Positions 45,806 through 55,059 of a stretch of DNA of 64,000 bases are shown here, piece after piece. Both the position numbers and the translations under genes were made by a program. This stretch comes from JAEXOD01 sp043805435. Its GTDB lineage: Bacteria; Bacteroidota; Ignavibacteria; Ignavibacteriales; Melioribacteraceae. The DNA lies in assembly GCA_043805435.1 (NCBI GenBank), contig JAZDHY010000033.1:43384-107383 (forward strand), in the 5' to 3' direction. Below the pieces are notes generated by a model, which was not told where the DNA came from, did not search any database, and was given only the letters and a program-made list of their open reading frames with translations. Within the stretch, counting starts at the first letter, position 1. The number at the start of each line of letters is the position of its first letter.

Positions 45806-46741
45806 TTATTTCATCATATTTGAAATCAAAAAATCAAATTGAACAAAAATATTAAACAAGTTTAAATTGCCATTGTCTTCAGTATATTTAATATATCTTA
45901 CTCCGCCAACCAATCTGCCAAAATCGTCAAACGATTTATGCAAACCCGCCGAAAATGAATGTGCGGTGGAGGATAATTCAAAACTTCCCAAGTCGCTAAA
46001 TGAATGATACTCGGGTTCAAAATTAAAAATTGTCTGCCAGCCGATTGTGTAATTAAAAAAGCAATTAATAGGCCAGTCTGCACGCCTGGAATTTAATGTA
46101 AAACTGATATATGGAGTTACATAGTTGTCTTTTTTGTCTTGGGTATAAAAATATACTTTTCGTGTTTGGTGATTGTTCAAATTTATATCTTCAATTTCGG
46201 CATAGTCGGCTTTATAATAAATTTCTTGAAATATAAAACCGATATCAAATCGCGTTGCCCATGTCTCTTTTTCGTTATAAAAGCCAAGTGCCACATTTTG
46301 ACTCCAATAATCTTTATTATTAATTTTGCTATAATTAAAACCGCCTGTAAAAACAAAACTATTAGAAATTGCTAAATCCAAATCGCCCGAAACAGCATAT
46401 TCAGGAGTGTTCCATCGTAAATTGTCCCCGATATATTCATTTGTGTTTACACCGCTTCTTTCAATATAGTATGTTTCATTTGGAACAGATTCAACAATAA
46501 ATAATCCGTTATTATTAACCTTGGAGTGACCTTCAACATTTGTGTTTAAAGTTGGAGTATTGTTTTTAAGATAATTAAAATGAAGTTCAAAAGTACCGGC
46601 TGTTTTATTTTCCGTAATTCTAATTGGCAAATTCACAATAGTACCGTCAACTTCAATGTTTTGTAATGAAGTTTTTGTTGTTGTGCAGCCGGTCAAATTA
46701 TAGATTAAAACTGCAATAAATAATAATTTTAAATAGTTCAT
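45806..46741 (-). CDS. Outer-membrane lipoprotein with barrel-like repeats, function unknown
   Basis: 311 residues. A lipoprotein signal (KLLFIAVLIYNLTGC, Cys at ~19) is clear. The remainder alternates aromatic and polar residues in strand-like blocks (FVFTGGFNYSK, NVALGFYNEKETWATRFDIG, PYISFTLNS) and ends in an aromatic strand, as in an outer-membrane beta-structure. I do not recognise a family. A CRP/FNR-like palindrome lies 68 nt upstream of its start. Confidence 0.65.
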   Translation of the reverse strand: MNYLKLLFIAVLIYNLTGCTTTKTSLQNIEVDGTIVNLPIRITENKTAGTFELHFNYLKNNTPTLNTNVEGHSKVNNNGLFIVESVPNETYYIERSGVNTNEYIGDNLRWNTPEYAVSGDLDLAISNSFVFTGGFNYSKINNKDYWSQNVALGFYNEKETWATRFDIGFIFQEIYYKADYAEIEDINLNNHQTRKVYFYTQDKKDNYVTPYISFTLNSRRADWPINCFFNYTIGWQTIFNFEPEYHSFSDLGSFELSSTAHSFSAGLHKSFDDFGRLVGGVRYIKYTEDNGNLNLFNIFVQFDFLISNMMK

Positions 46742-46808
46742 ATTGTTATCACTAAATAATTAAAAATATTAATTAACCAAATATAAAACTATTTGTAAAA
46801 CAAAAGTA

Positions 46809-46822
46809 GTGATTTAAATCAC
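46809..46822. promoter_or_regulatory. CRP/FNR-type palindrome upstream of the lipoprotein gene
   Basis: GTGATTTAAATCAC is a perfect 14-nt palindrome; with its flanks (AGTGATTTAAATCACA) it resembles the TGTGA-N6-TCACA operator of the CRP/FNR superfamily. It is 68-81 nt upstream of the lipoprotein start on the minus strand. Confidence 0.5.
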
Positions 46823-46904
46823 AACAATTTTTAAAATTGATTGGTACACTTCCGATCAAATTAGTGTGATTGATGCTGTTTAAGTTAGTTTGAGGCTAGT
46901 TATG

Positions 46905-47831
46905 TTATTGTTTGACAAAATATTTTTTCCCAACAAAAACCTGTTTAATTAAATCTTTTGCATTAAAAAATACATTAGGGTTTAGAGAGGAATTAATAAT
47001 TGATTTGTCTTTATTTATGAAGCCATATAAAGTGTATGTTTTATTATTATCTGTTTCAATTGTTAATGTTAATTTTGTTAACTTGTTAAAATCAATAAGG
47101 TTTTTATTCACAATGTCGGTACCGGATAAATTTGCTGTTTGGGCAAGGTAACTTTCCATATTGTCGGTATTAATACCGGCATCATCTATCTGCCAAATAT
47201 CTGTAACCTTAATTATTTGAAAAGATGTATCCGCAGGATAAACAAAAGAAAGTTTATTAAATGTAGAAAAATCGGCTTTAATTAAGGTTGTATTTCTAAA
47301 ATTGTTAATGCTTACATTTCCAAAAGTGGTTTCTAAAAAACCCTCGGTAATAAATACTTCTTTTTTATCATTTAAGCGTACATTTGTAAAAATTGAACTG
47401 GGTTGTTTAAAGGAAAATCGGCCGATAATTAAATCAAGGATTAAATCATAGTCTTCAAATATTTTTACTTTTGTACCGGAGGTGTCAACCATTAAGTCTT
47501 TGTATTTTTTAGCGTCACGTGTAACAAGGCTTAGCGGTTTAATGGAAAGCAGCTGATTAAAAATGTTTGTAATTTTTTCGGCCGGTACATTTTCGGCAAT
47601 ATTATTATTTAATTTAACCTTCCAAATATTACCGGATTTAAACAAACATATTTCTTTATGACCATTTGAATGAGGATAAATTAATATTTTGGTTACATCT
47701 GTTGTATCAATATTAACAATATCCTTATTAAAAGATCTTTCGTTGCGGGGGATGGCTATTAACAAAATAACCGCCAATAATAAAACCCCAAAAATGGATA
47801 ATAAAAATTTTGTTGAGATGTTGGTTAACAT
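46905..47831 (-). CDS. DUF4340 domain protein, probable partner of the GldFG-type ABC system
   Basis: 308 residues. One membrane anchor at ~8-27 (FLLSIFGVLLLAVILLIAI) precedes repeated strand-rich segments of the DUF4340 type (VTKILIYPHSNGHKEICLFK, WKVKLNN, LDLIIGRFS). DUF4340 genes commonly follow gldG-like genes. Here that gene is 437 nt upstream on the same strand, with a MITE-like element and a hairpin repeat between them. Function unknown; it is inferred to act outside the membrane with the ABC complex. Confidence 0.78.
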   Translation of the reverse strand: MLTNISTKFLLSIFGVLLLAVILLIAIPRNERSFNKDIVNIDTTDVTKILIYPHSNGHKEICLFKSGNIWKVKLNNNIAENVPAEKITNIFNQLLSIKPLSLVTRDAKKYKDLMVDTSGTKVKIFEDYDLILDLIIGRFSFKQPSSIFTNVRLNDKKEVFITEGFLETTFGNVSINNFRNTTLIKADFSTFNKLSFVYPADTSFQIIKVTDIWQIDDAGINTDNMESYLAQTANLSGTDIVNKNLIDFNKLTKLTLTIETDNNKTYTLYGFINKDKSIINSSLNPNVFFNAKDLIKQVFVGKKYFVKQ

Positions 47832-47894
47832 AATATATAGAATGTTTTTTATTTATTAAATGTGTTATATAATATCTATCAAAATTAATGAAAA

Positions 47895-47951
47895 TGTTGC
47901 ACGGCTCTGCCGTGCTGGTTTTAGGGCGGGGATCCCCTGATTACAAACATA
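47895..47951 (-). repeat. Palindromic repeat abutting the MITE
   Basis: GCACGGC-TCT-GCCGTGC (47899-47915), then a spacer with the palindrome GGGGATCCCC (47928-47937), then GATTACAAACAT, where the MITE-like element begins. The first hairpin is identical in arms to the one at 63557-63573 read on the other strand. Confidence 0.8.
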
Positions 47952-48176
47952 GCGAGGCTGTCTCAAAAGTAACAAAACAGGGCAGATGCTCAAAATCTAA
48001 ATTTTATAAATCCCCACTATAAAGCCATGTTGATTTACAAAATATTTATATGGTATAAGAATTCATCAATATATTCCCCCTCTATTTTTAAGAGAGGGGG
48101 TCATGGGGCAGTGCCCGGCTCGTTATAGACGGGTGAGTTCCTATATGCAATATTTTGACTTTTGAGACGGCCTCGC
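47952..48176. mobile_element. MITE-like non-coding element with terminal inverted repeats
   Basis: GCGAGGCTGTCTCAAAAGT (47952-47970) and its inverse at 48158-48176 differ at one position (T versus C). They enclose 187 bp without a coding frame but with internal palindromes, for example CCCCCTCT...AGAGGGGG near 48078-48102. If the outer GC is target duplication, the true ends are GAGGC...GCCTC. It carries no transposase, so it must have been moved in trans by an IS with such ends. Confidence 0.75.
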
Positions 48177-48268
48177 AAAACCGGTTCGTATTTGTAAAAA
48201 CAAATTATATCTTAACGTTAGTAAAATTAAATCAATATACTAATCACAAAAATTACAGTTAGGACAAT

Positions 48269-49792
48269 TTACCCAATATTAATATTCATTAATTGGTTTC
48301 TGATTTTTCGTTTGCTTTGGAATCTAACAAATCCATAAACCATAATAATTGCAATTGGGAACAGGAAGTTAATATATTTTAATAAAGTTTTAGTCGAATC
48401 TTCAAGTGTTTGGTCAATTGGTCGGGCAGTAACGCCTTTTGTGCGTAATTCAATTAAGCCTGCATCATCACTAAGCCAATCAACCGCATTAACAAATAAA
48501 TTAAGATTATCGGGTTGAAGCTGTTGGGCTTGTTGACCTTCTCCGTTTACTGCAAAATCACCATCACCAAAAACAACAATTTTAGAATTTGTATCACCTG
48601 TTAATTTTCCTTCCAAAACAGCAGCAACGGGTAAATTACTGCTTAAAAAATCTGCGGTAGTCCATTCTTTGTTTATATCGTACGCAACAGGTGGTTTTTG
48701 TACACCCGATTTTTGTGATGTAAAGGCAATTGGTGTTATTTTGATATTTTGTTGTTTTGTATTAATTTTCAGCGGACTAGCAAAAGGTAATAATACAGCT
48801 TCCAAACCTTTAACAATAGGATGATCCGCAAATTTTGCAATTACCGGAAGGTATGGAAATTTAACCGGAGTACGCATTGTAAACGAGCCTTGCTGCTGCT
48901 GCATAAGAATATTTCCGCAGCTTATATCAATAATAAATTCAGGTAAAATTTCAACTCCTTTTGATTTTAACCATTCGGAAAACCCTGTATTTATTACTAT
49001 CCCGTTTCCGGCATTTAAATTCCCGTTTACTTCATTAATAGCTAATAAAAGTCTGCCGCCGCTAGATAAAAATTGATCTAAATAACTAAAAACATAAGGT
49101 TTTACTGTATCGGCAGGGGCAACAATTGCAACAGTTTTATATTCTGCCGGAATTCCATTTGCGGAATCAATTGTTACATTAGTTACTCCATAAGTAATAG
49201 ATAATGTTTGATATACTTCCTGCATTGCAGATAAAGAAGCCTCGCCATTGCCTTGTAAAAAGGCAATGGTTGGTTTATCGGTAACGGTAATTTTTTTAAT
49301 ACTTGTGGATAGTGCATATTCCATTGATGTTCCCGGTTGAATAACCGGAATAACATCCTTATTGCTGCCGCACTGAATTACAGCACCCAGATAAGCACGC
49401 TGTTGTTTCATTTGGTCACGCTCTCTAACATTTATCATAACAGGGGAAATACCGTTTTGCTGAGCTGTATTTTCCGATTGTTCGTTTACATTAGGATTAA
49501 TAAACTCATAAACAACATTCCCTTTTGAAATTTCCGAATATTCAATTAACATGTCCTTAAATTCATTTCGTACTTGTTCAACATTGGGAGGTAAATTTTC
49601 GGAAAAATAAGCAGTTATTGTTACAGGTTCTTTTAAATTTTTTAAAATATTTTTTGTGGCATTACTTAAACTATATCTTTGGTCTTCTGTAAAATCCAAC
49701 CTAAACGAAAAATAATTTACCAAAATATTTATTAAAACAATAATGCAAAATACTAATAATAACGAAATTTGAATTTTTCTTTTATTTAACAT
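48269..49792 (-). CDS. gldG: GldG-like ABC auxiliary protein (Gldg family, DUF4350-type region)
   Basis: 507 residues. An N-terminal membrane helix (~10-27), a large extracytoplasmic part (FTEDQRYSLSNATKNILKNL is the family opening; PVTITAYFSENLPP follows) and a C-terminal helix (ISFLFPIAIIMVYGFVRF-like, ~473-490). It is the substrate-binding-like partner of GldA/GldF ABC complexes, needed for gliding in Flavobacterium. GldFG-like systems also exist in non-gliding bacteria, so motility is not implied. Six nt after the permease gene. Confidence 0.85.
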   Translation of the reverse strand: MLNKRKIQISLLLVFCIIVLINILVNYFSFRLDFTEDQRYSLSNATKNILKNLKEPVTITAYFSENLPPNVEQVRNEFKDMLIEYSEISKGNVVYEFINPNVNEQSENTAQQNGISPVMINVRERDQMKQQRAYLGAVIQCGSNKDVIPVIQPGTSMEYALSTSIKKITVTDKPTIAFLQGNGEASLSAMQEVYQTLSITYGVTNVTIDSANGIPAEYKTVAIVAPADTVKPYVFSYLDQFLSSGGRLLLAINEVNGNLNAGNGIVINTGFSEWLKSKGVEILPEFIIDISCGNILMQQQQGSFTMRTPVKFPYLPVIAKFADHPIVKGLEAVLLPFASPLKINTKQQNIKITPIAFTSQKSGVQKPPVAYDINKEWTTADFLSSNLPVAAVLEGKLTGDTNSKIVVFGDGDFAVNGEGQQAQQLQPDNLNLFVNAVDWLSDDAGLIELRTKGVTARPIDQTLEDSTKTLLKYINFLFPIAIIMVYGFVRFQSKRKIRNQLMNINIG

Positions 49793-49798
49793 AATATT

Positions 49799-50524
49799 TT
49801 AATCCGCAAAATTTCTTTTTGATAATGAAAATTCAGCAAGCAGTAAAGTAAAAAATGAAATTGAAACAAAATATATTATATCTTTTAAATCAATCACTCC
49901 TCTGGAAATAGATTCGTAATGAGTTGATAAACTTAAATAATTAAAAATATTTCCAATCACTCCGGTAAAACTGCCGGCAAGTACTTCAAAAATTATTAAA
50001 AAAAACATACCAATAAATAGGGAAGTTAAAAAAGCAACAATTTGGTTGTTTGTAATGCTGCTGGCAAAAATTCCTATACTTAAATAGGTCATACTCATTA
50101 ATAAAGTACCTAAATAACCTGTCCAAACGGCACCATTATCAATAGACCCTATTGACATAATGGTAAAATAATAAGGCAGTGTTAAAAGTAAAGCTATTGC
50201 AATTAATATAAAACCGGCAAAAAATTTGCCTAAAACAACTTGTCTGTCTGTAACAGCTTTAGTAAGCAGCATTTCAATTGTACCGCTCTTTTTTTCTTCT
50301 GCAAGCATACGCATGGTTAATGCAGGAATAAAGAAAAACAGAGTCCAATACGCAACCGAAAAAAACGGCTGCATTGTAGCTTGTCCAATTAAAAAAATAT
50401 CTGAGCCGTACAGCCATGTAAAAAATCCGCTTAAACCTAAAAATGCAATAATTAAAATGTACGCAATTAGCGAATCGAAAAAGCTGTTAAGCTCTCTTTT
50501 AGCAATAATCCAAATTTTTTTCAT
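49799..50524 (-). CDS. gldF: ABC-2 type permease, GldF-like
   Basis: 241 residues with six membrane segments and the family opening KKIWIIAKRELNSFFDSLIA. The EEKKSGTIEMLLTKAVTDRQ block after the second helix pair is characteristic of ABC-2 permeases with GldF/NosY-like partners. It starts 2 nt after the ATPase gene and ends 6 nt before gldG. The transported substrate is unknown. Confidence 0.87.
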   Translation of the reverse strand: MKKIWIIAKRELNSFFDSLIAYILIIAFLGLSGFFTWLYGSDIFLIGQATMQPFFSVAYWTLFFFIPALTMRMLAEEKKSGTIEMLLTKAVTDRQVVLGKFFAGFILIAIALLLTLPYYFTIMSIGSIDNGAVWTGYLGTLLMSMTYLSIGIFASSITNNQIVAFLTSLFIGMFFLIIFEVLAGSFTGVIGNIFNYLSLSTHYESISRGVIDLKDIIYFVSISFFTLLLAEFSLSKRNFAD

Positions 50525-50526
50525 AA

Positions 50527-51459
50527 TTAATTTATAGTTAAATTTCTAAAAATATCTTCTAATGATGTTTCAACCGGTATTAACTGAGTTAAAAACCAGT
50601 TTTTTTTGACGCATAAAGTAAATATATTTTTGCACGAACTTTCACCTTCTTTTGATGTAATCATAAAAGTAAAATCTTCCATTGAAACAGGATCCACAAT
50701 TGAGACAGAATCGATTTTTTGCAAAGAAGTAATAACATCATCAATGTTATCGGCTTCTTTTATTTGTATCTTAATTACTTCTTGACCTTGTGACTTTTTT
50801 CTTAAAGATTCAGGAGTTCCGTCAGCAACAATTTTACCATTATTAATAATTAAAATTCTATCGCAGGTTGCTTCTACTTCAGGTAAAATATGTGTGCTTA
50901 ATATTACAGTTTTTTCTTTACCCAAATCTCTAATTAATTTACGAATTTCTACAATCTGATTTGGATCTAATCCTGTTGTCGGTTCGTCTAAAATTAAAAT
51001 TTCAGGATCGTGAATCATTGCTTGAGCTAATCCTACACGCTGTCTAAACCCTTTTGAAAGTTCACCTATTTTTTTATGCTTTTCGGAATTTAATCCGCAA
51101 ACATGAACCATTTTGGCAATTCTTTCTTTAATCTTTTCCCTTGGTACTTCCTGAAGTTCTGCCACATATTGAAGATACTCTAAAACGGGCATATCGGGAT
51201 ATAAAGGATTGTTTTCCGGCAAATAACCTAGTTTTTGTTTAATTTTCAAATGGTCATTTAAAACCGAAAAATCACCAATTGTTATATCACCGCTTGTTGG
51301 TGCTAAAAAACAAGTAATCATTTTCATTGTTGTTGTTTTACCGGCTCCGTTTGGCCCCAAAAACCCTAATATTTCTCCTTGTTTTACTTCAAAAGAGATA
51401 TTATCAACAGCGTTTTGTACACCGTATTTTTTAGTAATGTTATTTACAATTATACTCAT
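50527..51459 (-). CDS. gldA: ABC transporter ATP-binding protein, GldA-like
   Basis: 310 residues. Walker A GPNGAGKTTT (~35-44), signature LSKGFRQRVGLAQAM, Walker B ILILDEPTTGLDP and the switch His in STHILPEVE. A C-terminal extension (~215-310) is typical of ATPases that pair with ABC-2 permeases. First gene of the gldA-gldF-gldG operon on the minus strand. Confidence 0.9.
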   Translation of the reverse strand: MSIIVNNITKKYGVQNAVDNISFEVKQGEILGFLGPNGAGKTTTMKMITCFLAPTSGDITIGDFSVLNDHLKIKQKLGYLPENNPLYPDMPVLEYLQYVAELQEVPREKIKERIAKMVHVCGLNSEKHKKIGELSKGFRQRVGLAQAMIHDPEILILDEPTTGLDPNQIVEIRKLIRDLGKEKTVILSTHILPEVEATCDRILIINNGKIVADGTPESLRKKSQGQEVIKIQIKEADNIDDVITSLQKIDSVSIVDPVSMEDFTFMITSKEGESSCKNIFTLCVKKNWFLTQLIPVETSLEDIFRNLTIN

Positions 51460-51784
51460 AAGTAAACGTATTCAATTATTTTTTAAAACACGTGTATTAT
51501 ACTTGTTATCTATTTTTATGGTTCCAAACTTTTATAAAAATATATATTTTTTCTACAACTGAAATTATTTAATTTTAATTATTATTGCCTTAAAATTGAT
51601 AATATCTAAAAATGAGGTCGTATTTTTGTTGTTTTTATTCCGTTTTTCTATTCACAAACAATAAAATGGTTGAATAATTTTGCAATATGTCGTATTTTAA
51701 AAAAGTTCCACACTAAACAACGCGGGGAATGATATATTCAAGCAATTTTACTAATTATTTTTATTCAAATTTTATAGGTGAAAA
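51460..51784. other. Divergent promoter region, nothing else seen
   Basis: 325 nt of AT-rich DNA between the gldA-like operon (minus) and the secreted Ycf48-repeat gene (plus). No RNA gene, palindrome family member or confident promoter was found. Confidence 0.5.
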
Positions 51785-53935
51785 ATGAAAAAATTAATAA
51801 GCTTCTGCATAATATTCTTGTTCGTTTCTATTGTTTTTGCTCAAGAAGGGTGGAATATCCAAAGTTCCGGATATGCCTCCGATATTTTTTTTGTTTCTAA
51901 CAATGTTGGTTATGCAGCAGGAAATAATTATTCTATTTTAAAAACCGAAGATGGCGGCGAAACATGGGAAGGGTTAAATACCGGATTTCCTCTTAATGGT
52001 AATCTTAATGCGGGAGGTGCCGGTGCTCTTTATTTTATTGATGCTCAAAGAGGATGGTATATTAACGGTCATAACACTATTTTAAAAACTTCAAATGGTG
52101 GCACTTCTTGGAATTCATTAACTTCCGGTGTTGTTTTAACTCCAAGTCAATTTGTTCATTTTACTAATTTATTTTTCCTTGATTCTCAGAATGGATGGGT
52201 AGTAGGGTACATTGCCAATATTAACGGTGCAGATTATTCAGGTATTATTCTAAAAACAACAGATGGCGGTGATACTTGGACAAATCAAATTTTTGGAGTT
52301 GTTTTGTATTCGGTGAATTTTGCTACAGCGCAAAAGGGATGGCTTGTTGGTGCAGCAGGAACTCTATTATACTCAAGTGATGGCGGAACAAATTGGTCTT
52401 CGCAATATAACGGTATTCAATGGGGCTTTAGGGATGTAAAATTTAGAGATGAAAATTTTGGGATAGTTGTTGGAAATGCCGGGAAAATATTTGTTACAAC
52501 AAATGGCGGAATAAATTGGGAGGATAAAAATTTTCCTTTTACATATAATTTAAATTCATTATCTCTTACTCAATCCGGTATTTGTTATGTAATGGGCCAG
52601 GGCAAGCTTTATAAGAGCAATAACTCAGGTGAAACATGGTCTCTTGTATATGAATACCCTGATTATATGGAGGCAAAAATCTTTTTTGAAAACAATAATA
52701 TGGGATGGTATGCCGGAAATAGAGGAATTGCAAAAACTACCGACGGCGGCAATACATGGATACAGCAGACATTCACCAATACAATAAATAAAATATTTGC
52801 ATTAAAAAGTCCGATAAAATTGTGGGGTGTGCAGGATAAAGGAATTGTACGTTCTTCGGATGGTAAAAAATGGAGGTTTACTCCTAACGACCAAATTTCT
52901 AACATCTCAGATATGTATTTTAGAGATGAATATAATGGTTGGTTAGTAGGTGGTTATAACCTTTCTACAAAACTATTTAGAACAACAGATGCAGGTAATA
53001 CCTGGACAAATCAAACAGTTAATGTTAACCAAAATTTACAATCAATATTTTTTGTTGATCAAACTTATGGCTGGATTGCAGGAACCAACGGTACAATACT
53101 TCAAACTCTTGACAGCGGTTCAACATGGGGCTCTCAAGTTACGCCTACAGTTGCACATCTTAATGATATAGCATTTTATGACACCCAGTTGGGATATGCT
53201 GTTGGGAAAGGCACATACGGAGTTCATACTGGACAAAATGTAATTCTTAAAACATATAACAGCGGGTTGTTGTGGAATGTGATTTATGCCGAAACAGCGA
53301 ATGACCAATTTGGACACGTTTTTTGTTTTGACGAAAATACATTCTTAGTAATATCTAATAAAAAAGTATATAAAAGTAGTGATGGCGGTACAACACTTAA
53401 TACTCTTTTTGTTAATACTCAGAGTAGCTTTAGTATTACTTCAGCCGAGTTTTTTGGCCCGGCAAATGGATATTTAGCAACTACTGAGGGTATTTATAGA
53501 ACTTTAGATGGCGGATCAACTTGGAATTCAAATATCAATTTAAGCTGCCAGTCGCTAACTTTTATTTCTCCTACGGAAGGATGGGGGGCCTCATCGTCTT
53601 ATGGTATTATTCATACCAAAAATGGAGGAGTATCTTCGGTTGAAACAATTGAAAATGGAGATTTTATACCTGATGGTTATTCTTTAGAGCAAAATTTTCC
53701 TAATCCTTTTAATCCAAGTACTACAATATTATTTAATTTACCTCAAAATGAGTTTGTTACACTAAAAATTTATGACATTTTGGGTAAAGAAATTACCACA
53801 CTTATAAATCAGCAGCTAAATGCCGGCAGTTATAAAAATTTATGGAGCCCTTCAAATTTAGCAAGCGGTATCTATTTTTATAGTTTACAAGCCGGAAAGT
53901 TTAACCAAACACGCAAAATGATTTTTTTGAAGTAA
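51785..53935 (+). CDS. Secreted Ycf48/BNR-repeat protein with type IX secretion sorting domain
   Basis: 716 residues. A signal peptide (MKKLISFCIIFLFVSIVFAQ) is followed by about 13 Ycf48-like repeats, each with an xxDGGxTW core (TEDGGETWEG, TTDGGDTWTN, SSDGGTNWSS, TLDGGSTWNS), which should fold as one or two beta-propellers. The last ~80 residues form the sorting domain: QNFPNPFNPSTTI, TLKIYDILGKEI, GIYFYSLQAG. The tail directs export by the Por/T9SS machinery and surface attachment or release. Ligand unknown. Photosynthetic Ycf48 function is not implied. Confidence 0.9.
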   Translation: MKKLISFCIIFLFVSIVFAQEGWNIQSSGYASDIFFVSNNVGYAAGNNYSILKTEDGGETWEGLNTGFPLNGNLNAGGAGALYFIDAQRGWYINGHNTILKTSNGGTSWNSLTSGVVLTPSQFVHFTNLFFLDSQNGWVVGYIANINGADYSGIILKTTDGGDTWTNQIFGVVLYSVNFATAQKGWLVGAAGTLLYSSDGGTNWSSQYNGIQWGFRDVKFRDENFGIVVGNAGKIFVTTNGGINWEDKNFPFTYNLNSLSLTQSGICYVMGQGKLYKSNNSGETWSLVYEYPDYMEAKIFFENNNMGWYAGNRGIAKTTDGGNTWIQQTFTNTINKIFALKSPIKLWGVQDKGIVRSSDGKKWRFTPNDQISNISDMYFRDEYNGWLVGGYNLSTKLFRTTDAGNTWTNQTVNVNQNLQSIFFVDQTYGWIAGTNGTILQTLDSGSTWGSQVTPTVAHLNDIAFYDTQLGYAVGKGTYGVHTGQNVILKTYNSGLLWNVIYAETANDQFGHVFCFDENTFLVISNKKVYKSSDGGTTLNTLFVNTQSSFSITSAEFFGPANGYLATTEGIYRTLDGGSTWNSNINLSCQSLTFISPTEGWGASSSYGIIHTKNGGVSSVETIENGDFIPDGYSLEQNFPNPFNPSTTILFNLPQNEFVTLKIYDILGKEITTLINQQLNAGSYKNLWSPSNLASGIYFYSLQAGKFNQTRKMIFLK

Positions 53936-53957
53936 TTATTTTTTGAAATTATCTTTT

Positions 53958-53979
53958 GGCACCCTTTTATTTGGGTGCC
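53958..53979 (+). terminator. Terminator-like hairpin after the secreted protein gene
   Basis: GGCACCC (53958-53964), loop TTTTATTT, GGGTGCC (53973-53979): seven pairs, mostly G-C. No clean T-run follows, but it lies between two convergent genes. Confidence 0.6.
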
Positions 53980-54122
53980 GCTTAAATAAGTTGTTTTAGA
54001 TTTTAATCGGTTTAAATGAATTAAAGGTGGTGTAGCTTCCTGAAATAGGCTGCCTTTGCTATTTTTTTCGAGTTTGCTTTTTTCAGGACTATACAGGGTT
54101 GCTTAACTGTTATAATTTAAGT

Positions 54123-54806
54123 TTAATTTTTAACAAGGATACCATCTTTTGTGGCAACAATAAGTGTATTACATAAATTAACAAATAGGCCATGTTCTAC
54201 AATCCCGGCTCGGTTATTAAGTCTTTCTGCTAATTCTGCCGGTTTTTCAATAATACCAAAATTGCAGTCTAAAATGTTATTTCCTTCATCGGTAATAAAC
54301 AATTCATTTGCCTTAACTCGTGGAGTAATAACTGCTCCAAGACTTTCGATAAACTTTTTTTCAACGTTTAGCGCAAAAGGTACTACTTCAACCGGTAAAG
54401 CCCATTTTTGCCCTAAATATTTGGATACTTTGCTTTCATCAACCATTATAATTTCAACTTTGCTTGCTTGAGCTAAAATTTTTTCTCTCAATAAAGCACC
54501 GCCGCCACCCTTTATTAAACATTTGTTTTCATCAACTTCATCTGCACCGTCTAATGTTATATCAATTATAGGGTTATCAAAAAAAGTTGTTAATGGTATA
54601 TTTAATTCAACTGCCAATTTTTCAGAGCCGATAGAGCTTGGAATGCCTTTTATGTTTTTTAATTCGCCTGCATTTAACTTTTCGGCAATTATCTTTATTG
54701 CATAATTAGATGTTGAGCCGGTTCCAAGGCCAACAATCATGCCCGATTTAATAAATTTAACTGCTTCTTGTGCCGCAGCAAGTTTTAATTTTTCAGCTTC
54801 GTCCAT
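54123..54806 (-). CDS. rpiA: Ribose-5-phosphate isomerase A
   Basis: 227 residues with GLGTGSTSNYAI (phosphate loop, ~22-33), IPSSIGSEKLA, DITLDGADEVDE with the catalytic-region aspartates, and LIKGGGGALLREKILA with the catalytic-type Glu. It interconverts ribose 5-phosphate and ribulose 5-phosphate in the pentose phosphate pathway. Convergent with the secreted protein gene, divergent from the TPR gene, so a single-gene unit. Confidence 0.96.
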   Translation of the reverse strand: MDEAEKLKLAAAQEAVKFIKSGMIVGLGTGSTSNYAIKIIAEKLNAGELKNIKGIPSSIGSEKLAVELNIPLTTFFDNPIIDITLDGADEVDENKCLIKGGGGALLREKILAQASKVEIIMVDESKVSKYLGQKWALPVEVVPFALNVEKKFIESLGAVITPRVKANELFITDEGNNILDCNFGIIEKPAELAERLNNRAGIVEHGLFVNLCNTLIVATKDGILVKN

Positions 54807-55059
54807 TTTTTATCCTTTAATCAAAAATCAATATTGTAAAAATAAAAGATATTAAGAGAATACAAAATAGTTTTCTTTTGATTAAAAAAATATGTATAAT
54901 ATACATTGTAAATTTTAAAATTTACTTGAAAAAGATTGATTTGTATATAAAAATAGATCGGTTGGGTTCTCATAAATAATAATAAATCTTTTGTTAAAAT
55001 CTTTTTGATTTTGATATAGATAATTAAAGTTTTTAACCTAAAAATATTTTGGAGTATTA

